A stretch of 64,000 bases of DNA from contig NZ_CP030051.1 in NCBI RefSeq assembly GCF_004114975.1, positions 2,232,001 through 2,296,000 of the forward strand, in the 5' to 3' direction. The first letter of the stretch is position 1, and each line of letters opens with the position of its first letter. Positions 51,573 to 59,960 of this stretch are shown in pieces. Below the pieces are notes generated by a model. The model saw nothing but the letters and a program-made list of their open reading frames with translations. It searched no databases and was not told where the DNA came from. This stretch comes from Bradyrhizobium guangdongense. GTDB taxonomy: Bacteria > Pseudomonadota > Alphaproteobacteria > Rhizobiales > Xanthobacteraceae. A program made the position numbers and the translations under genes.

Positions 51573-52775
51573 TCAGCCCGGCCCTGCACCTTGCGTCGCC
51601 GTATACACCGCGTAGAGCGACTGGCTCGCCGCCATGAACAGGCGGTTGCGCTTCGGGCCCCCGAAGGTGATGTTGCCGCAGACTTCCGGCAGGCGAATGC
51701 GACCGAGCAGTTTGCCCTCAGGCGACCACACCGTCGCGCCGTTATAGCCGACCGCGCGGCCGGCATTGCTCGAAGCCCAGACATTGCCGTTGACGTCGCA
51801 ACGTACGCCGTCGGGTCCGCACTTGATGCCGTCGATCACGCAATCGGAGAACAGCTTCATGTTGGAGAGCTTGTTGTCTTCGCCGACGTCGAACACGAAG
51901 ATCTCGCCCTTGCCGCCGGGGCCGGTGTCGCCCGGTCCCTTGCCGGTCGAGACGACGTAGAGCTTCTTGTAGTCGGGCGAGAAGCACAGGCCGTTCGGGT
52001 CGGGCACCTGGTCCTCGCTGACGACGAGATCGACGCGGCCGCTAGCGTCGATGCGATAGCAATTGGTCGGCAGTTCGCGCTTCTTCGGCATGAAGTCGGC
52101 CGGCTGCCCGATCCTTGGATTGAGCTTGCCGCCCGCATCGGGCTCGCCCTCGTAAAGCTGGCCGCCATAGGGGGGATCGGTGAACCAGTAGCTGCCGTCA
52201 GGATGCGCGACGACGTCGTTCGGCGAGTTCAGCTTCTTGCCGTTATAATTGTCACAGAGGATCGTGGCGGTGCCGTCGTTCTCGTAGCGTGTCACCCGCC
52301 GCGTCAGATGCTCGCAGGAGAGCTGGCGGCCCTGGAAGTCGAACGAGTTGCCGTTGCTGTAGTTCGATGGCGTGCGGAACACGCTGACATGGCCGTCATC
52401 TTCGCTCCAGCGCATCTGCCGGTTGTTGGGAATGTCGCTCCACAAGAGATAGCGTCCTTGCGCGCTCCAGGCCGGGCCTTCGGCCCAGAGCACGCCGGTG
52501 TAGAGCCGCTTGATCGCCGTGTTGGGCTGCGCCAGATTGTTGAAGGACGGATCGGCCGCGATGACGTCGGGGTCCCAGAAATAGGTGGTCGGCGCGCCAT
52601 GAGGGCCGAAGTCGCGCGGCGGGGTCGTGATCGTGGTCGGCGGGGCGGCAGGTCCGTTCTGGGCCAGCGCTGTGCTCGTTCCGGCCACCGCGCTCGCGGC
52701 ACCGAGCGCAAGCCCTTGCACCAGTGTCCGTCGTGAAAGCGCAACATCCTGCTCACGCTGCTGTTGGCGTGTCAT
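51573..52775 (-). CDS. Exported SMP-30/gluconolactonase-family protein with Tat signal
   Basis: 400 residues with ribosome site GGGAGGACGCG. Twin-arginine signal LSRRTLVQGLALGAASAVAG and cleavage after ...TSTALAQ, so periplasmic. Propeller-lactonase blocks match the cytoplasmic paralogue at 42248: LWAEGPAWSAQGRYLLWSDI with PNNRQMRW, GRQLSCEHLTRRVTRYENDG, KKLNSPNDVVAHPDGSYWFT and PNGLCFSPDYKKLYVV. It would hydrolyse a lactone or similar ester with a divalent metal. With the other copy it brackets the LIV importer, ddl and kdsB. Confidence 0.9.
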   Translation of the reverse strand: MTRQQQREQDVALSRRTLVQGLALGAASAVAGTSTALAQNGPAAPPTTITTPPRDFGPHGAPTTYFWDPDVIAADPSFNNLAQPNTAIKRLYTGVLWAEGPAWSAQGRYLLWSDIPNNRQMRWSEDDGHVSVFRTPSNYSNGNSFDFQGRQLSCEHLTRRVTRYENDGTATILCDNYNGKKLNSPNDVVAHPDGSYWFTDPPYGGQLYEGEPDAGGKLNPRIGQPADFMPKKRELPTNCYRIDASGRVDLVVSEDQVPDPNGLCFSPDYKKLYVVSTGKGPGDTGPGGKGEIFVFDVGEDNKLSNMKLFSDCVIDGIKCGPDGVRCDVNGNVWASSNAGRAVGYNGATVWSPEGKLLGRIRLPEVCGNITFGGPKRNRLFMAASQSLYAVYTATQGAGPG

Positions 52776-53095
52776 TCGCGTCCTCCCAAGGTCATATCAG
52801 GCTGGCCGGTTGATCCGGCCGAGCGGAGCAAAGGTTAGCCCGGTCTGCGGCTGGTTGCGAGCGCTAGACTTGCAGCCTCTCCGCGCGATCTCCTTGATGT
52901 TGCCAAATTCGCTCTGCGCCAGCTGACTGATAGTCACCGACGATGTCGCGACATTTGCGCAGGCTGTTGGGCTGTGCATGAGAAGACGATGCGTCTCATT
53001 CGGCGAGGTTCACCGGGCCTCACTTTGGACCCTGTCAAGCCTTGACGTCGCCCCTATTGCTGCGCAGAAAACTTTGGGAGAGAGGTCGCTGCCAA

Positions 53096-53344
53096 ATGGT
53101 ACAAGGCATCATCACATTGATCGTGCTGCTCGGGATCGCCTATGCGGCCGGCTATTTCACGCGCGATCTGAAGTCGCGCAGACGGCGTGCCGCAGCGCGC
53201 CGCTCGAGCGGCTACACGCAGCCGGACTGGCTCAGCCCCACGGTCCCCGCCAACACCAATGAGACGCCATCCCCAGCGCCCGGTGAACTCGGCCAGATGC
53301 TGGATCGCTGGGAGAGCAGAGCGCGTTCGCGTCGCGCGGGGTAG
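53096..53344 (+). CDS. Small membrane-anchored hypothetical protein, 82 residues
   Basis: From the ATG at 53096 (TTGGGAGAGAGG upstream): one N-terminal membrane helix MVQGIITLIVLLGIAYAAGY, then a strongly basic stretch (RDLKSRRRRAAARRSSG) that would keep the tail cytoplasmic. A Pro-rich linker and an acidic-basic C-terminus (LGQMLDRWESRARSRRAG) follow. No family recognised. An in-frame upstream ATG (53042) would add 18 unlikely residues. It is upstream of the leuA leader on the same strand but separated by about 250 bases. Confidence 0.6.
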   Translation: MVQGIITLIVLLGIAYAAGYFTRDLKSRRRRAAARRSSGYTQPDWLSPTVPANTNETPSPAPGELGQMLDRWESRARSRRAG

Positions 53345-53591
53345 GCGGCGTCGGTCCTTCGTGAGCCGGCTGGGAGCGCCATGATTCCTTGCATTGCGGA
53401 GGGTTAAACACCCGGCCGCAGGGTCGATCGCTTCGTCGCGCGTCCCGCACGCCAACCAGGTCAGTCTTCCTGACCATCTTTTGGCGTTGCAGTTGCTGCC
53501 ATTTCTCGTCTAGAAACGACGCACTGAGCCTTCCCGGCAACCAACCGTCAACGGTTTTGACCGAGAATTTGGGGCTTAAAAGGGTCTGGCA

Positions 53592-53711
53592 ATGCTGATT
53601 CGCGGCCAAATCGATGGGATTTTGGGGGAGGTGGCTCGGGCCGCCGCCACGATCCCGGCCGCGCTGCTGCCCACCCTCCTTCTTGGCGGCCTTCTTCTTA
53701 CTTGCCCCTGA
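53592..53711 (+). CDS. Leucine-rich leader peptide of leuA (putative attenuator peptide)
   Basis: 39 codons, ATG at 53592 with AAAAGGG seven bases upstream, TGA at 53709-53711. The C-terminal part reads ALLPTLLLGGLLLTCP: eight Leu codons within twelve (two CTG, one CTC, five CTT), directly before the stop. A long hairpin begins at the stop codon and leuA starts 110 bases later. This is the arrangement expected for amino-acid attenuation, where ribosome stalling at Leu codons under leucine shortage changes downstream RNA folding. The N-terminal half (MLIRGQIDGILGEVARAAAT) is unremarkable, and a shorter version is possible. Not previously annotated evidence; inference from sequence. Confidence 0.75.
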   Translation: MLIRGQIDGILGEVARAAATIPAALLPTLLLGGLLLTCP

Positions 53712-53748
53712 GGGCCGGCTGGGCGCGACGCGCCTGGGCGCTCAGGGG
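53705..53748 (+). promoter_or_regulatory. leuA leader hairpin (putative attenuator)
   Basis: Outer stem CCCCTGAG (53705-53712) pairs with CTCAGGGG (53741-53748), and an inner stem GGCGC/GCGCC lies around GAC at 53727-53729. The outer stem covers the leader stop codon, so a ribosome at the end of the Leu run would disrupt it. No T-run follows this hairpin, so control may act on a later structure or on leuA translation. Confidence 0.6.
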
Positions 53749-53821
53749 TTGGTCGAGATCACCGGACACCTCAAGCGCCCCTTAGAACTGACGGCGCGAA
53801 AGCTCAAAAGGAAATCTGATA

Positions 53822-55384
53822 ATGGCCCCCGCGAACAAGTCCGATAAGGACCGCGTCATCATTTTCGACACCACGCTGCGCGACGGCGAGCAGTGCCCCG
53901 GCGCCACCATGACCTTCGAGGAGAAGCTCGAGGTCGCCGAGCTGCTGGACGATATGGGCGTCGACGTCATCGAGGCCGGCTTCCCGATCACCTCCGAAGG
54001 CGACTTCCAGGCGGTGAGCGAGATCGCCCGCCGCTCCAAGAACTCGATCATCGCCGGCCTGTCACGCGCCCATCCCGCCGACATCGACCGCTGCGCCGAA
54101 GCCGTGAAATTCGCCAAGCGCGGCCGCGTCCATACCGTGATCGCGACCTCACCGCTGCACATGCGGGTGAAGCTGAACAAGACGCCGGAGCAGGTGATCG
54201 AGACCTCGGTCGCCATGGTCGCCCGTGCCCGCAACCAGATCGACGACGTCGAATGGTCGGCCGAGGACGGCACCCGCAGCGAGATGGATTATCTGTGCCG
54301 CATCGTCGAGGCCGTCATCAAGGCCGGCGCGACCACGGTGAACATCCCCGATACGGTCGGATACACGGTGCCGGAGGAATACACCCACTTCATGAAGACG
54401 CTGATCGAGCGCGTGCCGAACTCCGACAAGGCCGTGTTCTCCGTGCACTGCCATAACGACCTCGGCATGGCCGTTGCGAACTCGCTGGCGGGCGTCGTCG
54501 GTGGCGCGCGCCAGGTCGAGTGCACCATCAACGGCATCGGCGAGCGTGCCGGCAACGCTGCGCTCGAGGAGATCGTGATGGCGATCAACGTGCGCAACGA
54601 CAAATTCCCCTACTGGAACAAGATCGACACCACCCAGCTGACCCGCGCCTCGAAGCTGGTGTCGGCCGCGACCTCGTTTCCGGTCCAGTACAACAAGGCC
54701 ATCGTCGGCCGTAACGCCTTCGCCCATGAGAGCGGCATCCACCAGGACGGCGTGCTGAAGGACGCCTCCACCTACGAGATCATGCGGCCCGAGATGGTCG
54801 GCCTGAAGCAGTCCTCGCTGGTGCTCGGCAAGCACTCCGGCCGCCATGCCTTCGTGCACAAGCTGGAGGAGATGGGCTACAAGCTCGGTCCGAACCAGCT
54901 GGAAGATGCGTTCACGCGGATGAAGGCGCTCGCCGACCGCAAGAAGGATATCTATGACGAGGACATCGAGGCGCTGGTCGACGAGGAGATGGCGGCCTCG
55001 CACGACCGCATCAAGCTGACCTCGCTCACCGTGATCGCCGGCACCCATGGCCCGCAGCGCGCGACCATGAAGCTCGACGTCGACGGCCAGATCAAGATCG
55101 AGGAAGCCGAGGGCAACGGTCCAGTGGACGCGGTGTTCAACTGCATCAAGCGCCTCGTCCCGCACGATGCCAAGCTCGAGCTGTACCAGGTTCACGCGGT
55201 CACCGAAGGCACCGATGCGCAAGCGGAGGTCTCGGTGCGGCTGTCGCAGGACGGACGTTCGATGACGGCCCGCGCGGCGGATCCTGATACGCTGGTCGCC
55301 TCGGCAAAGGCCTATCTCGGCGCGCTCAACAAGATCGTCATGAAGCGTCAGCGCGACACCGTGACGACTGCGGCGGCGAGCTGA
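53822..55384 (+). CDS. leuA: 2-isopropylmalate synthase
   Basis: 520 residues, the long bacterial LeuA type. It condenses 2-ketoisovalerate with acetyl-CoA, the first step of leucine synthesis, in the cytoplasm. HMGL-like TIM barrel (~10-285) with IIFDTTLRDGEQCPGATMTF, ADIDRCAEAVKFA, metal-binding VHCHNDLGMAVANSLAGV and NGIGERAGNAALEEIVMAIN. A second motif AHESGIHQDGVLKDASTYEI lies in the linker region, and the C-terminal ~140 residues are the LeuA dimer domain that gives leucine feedback inhibition. It is therefore probably regulated both by enzyme inhibition and by the upstream leader peptide. Confidence 0.96.
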   Translation: MAPANKSDKDRVIIFDTTLRDGEQCPGATMTFEEKLEVAELLDDMGVDVIEAGFPITSEGDFQAVSEIARRSKNSIIAGLSRAHPADIDRCAEAVKFAKRGRVHTVIATSPLHMRVKLNKTPEQVIETSVAMVARARNQIDDVEWSAEDGTRSEMDYLCRIVEAVIKAGATTVNIPDTVGYTVPEEYTHFMKTLIERVPNSDKAVFSVHCHNDLGMAVANSLAGVVGGARQVECTINGIGERAGNAALEEIVMAINVRNDKFPYWNKIDTTQLTRASKLVSAATSFPVQYNKAIVGRNAFAHESGIHQDGVLKDASTYEIMRPEMVGLKQSSLVLGKHSGRHAFVHKLEEMGYKLGPNQLEDAFTRMKALADRKKDIYDEDIEALVDEEMAASHDRIKLTSLTVIAGTHGPQRATMKLDVDGQIKIEEAEGNGPVDAVFNCIKRLVPHDAKLELYQVHAVTEGTDAQAEVSVRLSQDGRSMTARAADPDTLVASAKAYLGALNKIVMKRQRDTVTTAAAS

Positions 55385-55499
55385 CGCTGGTTGCTTCGCC
55401 CCCTCCCGCATCCACCTTCGCCAAGACTTCGGCGGACGAGAGCGGGAGAGGGAGCGCAGCGGGCGCTCGCGTTCATGAATAGCTGCCCTGCTAACGGCC

Positions 55500-55528
55500 A
55501 ATAGCGGCTCAGTGCGTGAGCCGCTATT
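55500..55528 (+). terminator. Strong hairpin between leuA and dctP-like gene
   Basis: Perfect 12-bp stem AATAGCGGCTCA / TGAGCCGCTATT with a GTGCG loop, 116 bases after the leuA stop. No T-run follows. It likely forms the 3' end of the leuA message or a Rho-assisted stop. Confidence 0.6.
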
Positions 55529-55593
55529 GATGCGTCCGGCTAGAGGATAGGTGGCCGTGTTGGGCTGCCCAAAAGAATAAAAAGGGAGACATC

Positions 55594-56595
55594 ATGCGCA
55601 CCTTCGCGATCGCGGCGTCCGTCGCGGCTCTGGCACTCGGGCTTGCCGGCCCCGCCAGCGCCGACCCGATCATCATCAAGTTCAGCCATGTCGTCGCGAC
55701 CGACACGCCGAAGGGAAAGGCGTCCGAGAAGTTCAAGGAGCTCGCCGAGAAGTACACGAACGGCAAGGTCAAGGTCGAGGTCTATCCGAACTCGACGCTG
55801 TACAAGGACAAGGAAGAACTCGAGGCGCTGCAGCTCGGCAGCGTGCAGATGCTGGCGCCGTCCAACTCCAAGTTCGGACCGCTCGGCATCCGCGAATTCG
55901 AGGTGTTCGATCTGCCCTACATCCTCCCTGATCTGAAGACGCTGCGGAAGGTGACGGAGGGCCCGCTCGGGGCCAAATTGCTCAAGCTGCTCGAGCCGAA
56001 GGGCATCACCGGGCTCGCCTATTGGGACAACGGCTTCAAGCAGATGAGCGCCAACAAGAAGCTGATCGCGCCAGCGGATTATCAGGGAGTCAAATTCCGT
56101 ATCCAGTCCTCGCGCGTGCTGCAGGCCCAGTTCAAGGCGCTCGGCTCGCTGCCGCAGGTGATGGCGTTCTCGGAGGTCTACCAGGCGCTGCAGACCGGTG
56201 TCGTCGACGGCCAGGAGAACACCTGGTCGAACATCTATACCCAGAAGATGCACGAGGTGCAGAAGTACATCACCGAGACCAACCACGGTTACATCGGCTA
56301 CGTCGTGATCGTGAACAAGAAGTTCTGGGACGATCTGCCGGCGGACATCCGCGACGAGCTGTCGAAGGCGATGAAGGAAGCGACCGATTTCAACAATGCA
56401 CAGTCGCAGAAGGAGAATGACGACGCGCTCGCCGAGATCAAGAAGAGCGGCAAGAGCGAGATCATCAAGCTCACCGCCGAGCAGGACGAGGCGATGCGCA
56501 AGGCGATGGAGCCGGTCTACAAGGATGCCGCAGGCCGCGTCGGCCAGCCGCTGATCGACGAATTTCAGAAAGTGGCCAAGAGCACGACGAACTAG
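55594..56595 (+). CDS. TRAP transporter substrate-binding protein (DctP type)
   Basis: 333 residues with signal peptide MRTFAIAASVAALALGLAGP and ribosome site AAAGGGAGACATC. DctP family: IKFSHVVATDTPKGKASEKF, YPNSTLYKDKEELEALQLGS, the ligand-carboxylate Arg in GVKFRIQSSRVLQAQFKALG, QTGVVDGQENTWSNIYTQKM and HEVQKYITETNHGYIGYVVI. It would bind C4-dicarboxylates or related acids in the periplasm. No DctQ or DctM membrane gene is in the window, so it is an orphan receptor here. A clear terminator follows, making it a single-gene unit. Confidence 0.94.
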   Translation: MRTFAIAASVAALALGLAGPASADPIIIKFSHVVATDTPKGKASEKFKELAEKYTNGKVKVEVYPNSTLYKDKEELEALQLGSVQMLAPSNSKFGPLGIREFEVFDLPYILPDLKTLRKVTEGPLGAKLLKLLEPKGITGLAYWDNGFKQMSANKKLIAPADYQGVKFRIQSSRVLQAQFKALGSLPQVMAFSEVYQALQTGVVDGQENTWSNIYTQKMHEVQKYITETNHGYIGYVVIVNKKFWDDLPADIRDELSKAMKEATDFNNAQSQKENDDALAEIKKSGKSEIIKLTAEQDEAMRKAMEPVYKDAAGRVGQPLIDEFQKVAKSTTN

Positions 56596-56629
56596 CACAA
56601 CGGACCGAGCTTTACCGTTGATGAATGAA

Positions 56630-56664
56630 GGCTTCCGTGCGGGATGCACGGAAGCCCTTTTGTT
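56630..56664 (+). terminator. Rho-independent terminator after dctP-like gene
   Basis: Stem GGCTTCCGTGC (56630-56640) / GCACGGAAGCC (56646-56656), loop GGGAT, then CTTTTGTTG. Classic intrinsic terminator. Confidence 0.92.
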
Positions 56665-56802
56665 GCGAATGATTTCCGGTTGCGGCTGGAGGTAAAATCG
56701 GGCGTTACATCTTCGTAAGATCCCCCTGTCTGTCCAAGTTGTAAGTTGCACCTCAGCCTGCCGGCGCTCATCTTCACGGACGTCCTTCCAGAGGAGGTTC
56801 TT

Positions 56803-57387
56803 ATGAGGAAGTTCACCATCGCCGCCATCGCCGTGCTCAGCATCGCCGGCTCGGGCGCGGTCTACGCCCAATACCATCGTCCGTGGATGGAGCACTTCCA
56901 CCACATGCGGATGAACCCTGAAGACCGTGCCGCCTTCGTCGACGCGCGGATCGCCGCCGTCCATGCCGGGCTGAAGCTCAACGCCGACCAGGAGAAGCTG
57001 TGGCCGCCGGTCGAGGCCGCCGTGCGCGACTTCGCCAAGCTGCGCATCGACCGCGCCAATGCGCGGATGAACGCCGGCCCTGCCGACGCCGACAGGCAGG
57101 ACGATCCAATCGCCCGTCTGCGCGAGCGTGCCGACGACATGGGCGCGAGCTCAGCAGCGCTGAAGAAGATCGCGGACGCCGCCGATCCGCTCTACAAGAC
57201 CCTTGATGACGGCCAGAAGCGCCGTCTCGCCGTGCTGACCCACCACCGCGGCCCGTTCGGCGGCGGCGAGGACGGCCCGCGCCGGCACTTCATGGAACGC
57301 GGCATGGACCGCATGATGGGCCATGGCATGGACCACTTCCGCGGCGGCGACCGCGATGACGGCCCTGATCGGGAAGGGCGGCTTTGA
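56803..57387 (+). CDS. Spy/LTXXQ-like periplasmic protein
   Basis: 194 residues from the ATG at 56803 with GAGGAGGTTCTT upstream. Signal peptide FTIAAIAVLSIAGSGAVYAQ. The mature part is helical, with the LTxxQ-type repeat LKLNADQEKLWPPVEAAVRD and a second weaker one near LDDGQKRRLAVL. The C-terminus is rich in His, Met, Gly and Asp (RRHFMERGMDRMMGHGMDHF), suggesting metal binding. Spy/CpxP/ZraP relatives act as periplasmic chaperones or stress and metal sensors. Single gene with its own terminator. Confidence 0.8.
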   Translation: MRKFTIAAIAVLSIAGSGAVYAQYHRPWMEHFHHMRMNPEDRAAFVDARIAAVHAGLKLNADQEKLWPPVEAAVRDFAKLRIDRANARMNAGPADADRQDDPIARLRERADDMGASSAALKKIADAADPLYKTLDDGQKRRLAVLTHHRGPFGGGEDGPRRHFMERGMDRMMGHGMDHFRGGDRDDGPDREGRL

Positions 57388-57420
57388 GCCGACCGGGATT
57401 TTCCGGGTATTAACCTCTGA

Positions 57421-57450
57421 GAAGCCGCTGGAATCCAGCGGCTTTTCGCT
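57421..57450 (+). terminator. Rho-independent terminator after Spy-like gene
   Basis: Stem AGCCGCTGG (57423-57431) / CCAGCGGCT (57435-57443), loop AAT, followed by TTTCGCTTTT. Confidence 0.9.
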
Positions 57451-57554
57451 TTTCCGGGGCTGTGGAAGAACCTTGGAAAACATGCGCTACATCGCTTGCC
57501 AGACCCGGATCGCTTTGCTAAACGACCGGCCTCGCAAGGCATTCACCGCCTTTC

Positions 57555-57630
<76 letters not shown>

Positions 57631-57955
57631 AGCACATCAATTGCTTGGAAGGTTTGTACTTCAGAACGGCCCTTTTGATTGGAAACTTCGGTTGACCGAT
57701 CCCTGCTGTGGTCGGGACTATGTCACACACCTGCCTTAGCTCTGTCTCTCCCTGTACATTCGCAGCGTGAGATACAGCGCGGAGGTCGCGCGGTGCAGGC
57801 GGATTGGGTGACCGTCGCAGATTAGCACGCTTTAGCGAGCAAAACGACGCCCGAGAGATCTGTTGCTCGGGGGGACGTTGCCGTCCACGCTAACTTGACT
57901 GTTTCGCGTTCACGAGAGTTGCGCAGTTGCGCTTGCGATGCGCTGGCACGCATCT
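57631..57955. other. Gene-free region after tRNA-Lys
   Basis: 325 bases, visibly poorer in GC than the rest of the window, with no credible ORF, hairpin with T-tract or integrase remnant. No second copy of the tRNA 3' end was noticed in the remaining 6.4 kb of the window. Confidence 0.5.
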
Positions 57956-59512
57956 CTAGGCTACGTCGAACTTGACGCCCTGGGCGAGCGGCAATGTGCG
58001 GCCGAAATTGACGGTATTGGTCGCGCGGCGCATGTAGGCCTTCCAGGCATCCGAGCCCGACTCGCGTCCACCACCGGTTTCCTTCTCACCCCCGAAGGCG
58101 CCGCCGATTTCGGCGCCAGATGGGCCGATATTGACGTTGGCAATCCCGCAATCCGATCCACGTACTGACAAGAAGGCTTCGGCTTCGCGCAGGTCGTTGG
58201 TGAAGATCGAGGACGAGAGGCCCTGCGACACTGCGTTGTGCAATTCGAGCACCGCATTGAAATCCCGGTATTTGATCACGTAGAGAATGGGCGCGAAGGT
58301 TTCGTGCACGACAGGGCCAGTCTGTTCTGAGATCTCGACCAGCGCCGGGCGAACATAATACGCCTCATCGGCGCCGTCGGAGAGAACGCGCTCGCCGCCG
58401 AATACCTTGCCCCCTGCGGCGCGCGCCTCGCTCAGCGCCTTCTGCATCGAGGCGAAGGCTGCCGCGTCGATGAGTGGACCGACCAGGGTGCCGTCCTTGA
58501 GCGGGTCGCCGATGGTTACGGACTCGTAGGCGCGTTTTAGGCGCGGCAAGAACGTGTCATAAATGCTTTCGTGGAGGAAGAGGCGGCGCAGCGTCGTGCA
58601 GCGCTGGCCTGCCGTTCCCATGGCGGCAAACGCGACCCCGCGCAGCGTCAGGTCGAGGTCGGCTGTCGGCGTGACGATTGCGGCGTTGTTGCCCCCCAGC
58701 TCGAGGATCGCGCGCGCAAAGCGTTTGGCGAGGCGCGGTGCGACGATACGCCCCATTGCCGTCGAACCGGTCGCCGAGACCAGCGGCACCTTGGCGTGAT
58801 CGACCAGGATCTCACCGATGTCGCGACCACCAAACAGAACGGCGGACAGCGCGTCCGGTGCCTTGCCGCCCTCCGCTTTGAATCGCTCCAATGCGCGATT
58901 GAGCAACGCCTCCGTCGCAAGCGCCGTCAGCGGCGTCTTCTCGGACGGCTTCCAGACGATGCTGTTGCCACAAATCAGCGCCAGCGCCGCGTTCCATGAC
59001 CATACCGCGACGGGGAAGTTGAACGCCGAGATGATCCCTGTGACGCCGAGCGGATGCCAGCTTTCCATCATCCGGTGCTCGCTGCGCTCGGTTGCGATGG
59101 TCAAGCCATAGAGCTGGCGCGACAGGCCTACCGCGAAGTCGCAGATATCGATCATCTCCTGGACCTCGCCCAGGCCCTCGGACGCGATCTTGCCGGCTTC
59201 GATCGATACAAGCCTGCCGAGCGCCTGCTTGCTGGCGCGCAACTCCTCGCCAAGAAGGCGGACGAGCTCGCCGCGCTTCGGGGCAGGCACGAGCCGCCAT
59301 TCGAGGAAGGCCGCATGCGCCCTGTCGATTGCCGCCTGCGCGTCGGCGGCGCCGATCTCGTTCACATGGCCCGTGATCTCGCCGGTGATCGGCGATCGTG
59401 CAATCAGCTTGCCACCGGTGTACCGGCTGCGCTTGACGCCGAGTGAGCCTAGGAGCGTGTCTGCCTCGCCCGCCAGGGAGTTGATGGTGCGGGTTGCGGT
59501 TGTGGTCGTCAT
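57956..59512 (-). CDS. amaB: Aldehyde dehydrogenase, ALDH7/antiquitin type (probable L-aminoadipate-semialdehyde dehydrogenase)
   Basis: 518 residues, slightly longer than generic ALDHs, as usual for ALDH7. Active-site residues are intact: Asn165 in IISAFNFPVAVWSWN, Glu271 in LELGGNNAAIV and catalytic Cys305 in MGTAGQRCTTLRRLF. The AGQRCTTLRRLF wording and FAPILYVIKYRD identify the antiquitin clade, which oxidises 2-aminoadipate semialdehyde (piperideine-6-carboxylate) in lysine breakdown. Just upstream on the same strand is the C-terminal remnant of an HglS-like gene from the same pathway. The name amaB rests on clade and context. Confidence 0.85.
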   Translation of the reverse strand: MTTTTATRTINSLAGEADTLLGSLGVKRSRYTGGKLIARSPITGEITGHVNEIGAADAQAAIDRAHAAFLEWRLVPAPKRGELVRLLGEELRASKQALGRLVSIEAGKIASEGLGEVQEMIDICDFAVGLSRQLYGLTIATERSEHRMMESWHPLGVTGIISAFNFPVAVWSWNAALALICGNSIVWKPSEKTPLTALATEALLNRALERFKAEGGKAPDALSAVLFGGRDIGEILVDHAKVPLVSATGSTAMGRIVAPRLAKRFARAILELGGNNAAIVTPTADLDLTLRGVAFAAMGTAGQRCTTLRRLFLHESIYDTFLPRLKRAYESVTIGDPLKDGTLVGPLIDAAAFASMQKALSEARAAGGKVFGGERVLSDGADEAYYVRPALVEISEQTGPVVHETFAPILYVIKYRDFNAVLELHNAVSQGLSSSIFTNDLREAEAFLSVRGSDCGIANVNIGPSGAEIGGAFGGEKETGGGRESGSDAWKAYMRRATNTVNFGRTLPLAQGVKFDVA

Positions 59513-59548
59513 GGGGGTTTTCTCTTAGACGGTTAAAGTGCGGTTCGA

Positions 59549-59945
59549 TCAGGCCATGGCTTGCCGTGCGAGGTGCGGCAACTCGAGCTGGACCAGAAAG
59601 ACCCTTTCTGCCTGCGCGTAAAGCTTCATCTCATCGCGGACCTCGGCGCCGAGCGCGGTTTCGAACATAGCCCGATTGGAACGTGCGGCGTAGTTCCGCT
59701 GCTGTTCGGTGCCGAGCTTCGACTGGAAGATTCCTGCCGCGCTGACGGGTAGAAAATCCTCGTAGACGATCGGATCGTAGCGCAGAAAGCCCGCAGCGAT
59801 CAAACCATTGAGGCCTGGGCGACCGGTGAACGCCTTCACCTGGAATCCAACCTATTCTGCTCCTAACGCACGCCGGTCCTCCTCCGCGCCGATCGGCATC
59901 GCGGCGAACTTAGCCTCTACCAACGCGACGTATTGATCGTAGGCG
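59549..59945 (-). pseudogene. C-terminal remnant of HglS/YdcJ (DUF1338) 2-oxoadipate dioxygenase/decarboxylase
   Basis: The intact part (59549-59839, 96 codons) reads ...GLIAAGFLRYDPIVYEDFLP and VSAAGIFQSKLGTEQQ, ending near LYAQAERVFLVQLELPHLAR. From memory this matches the end of HglS (about 460 residues), which converts 2-oxoadipate to 2-hydroxyglutarate in lysine catabolism. Upstream in the same frame, after an in-frame TAG (59852-59854), further similarity continues (YDQYVALVEAKFAAMP). The first ~350 residues, including the metal site, are gone. It follows the ALDH7 gene's 5' end, consistent with a former lysine-degradation unit. Confidence 0.75.
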
Positions 59946-59960
59946 CGCTTGCTACAGAGC

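Noticed and set aside
53614..53847. 77-codon ORF overlapping the leuA leader
   Set aside because: Out of frame with the Leu-rich leader, starts at an internal ATG without a ribosome site and runs into leuA; the competing frame at 53592 has better signals.
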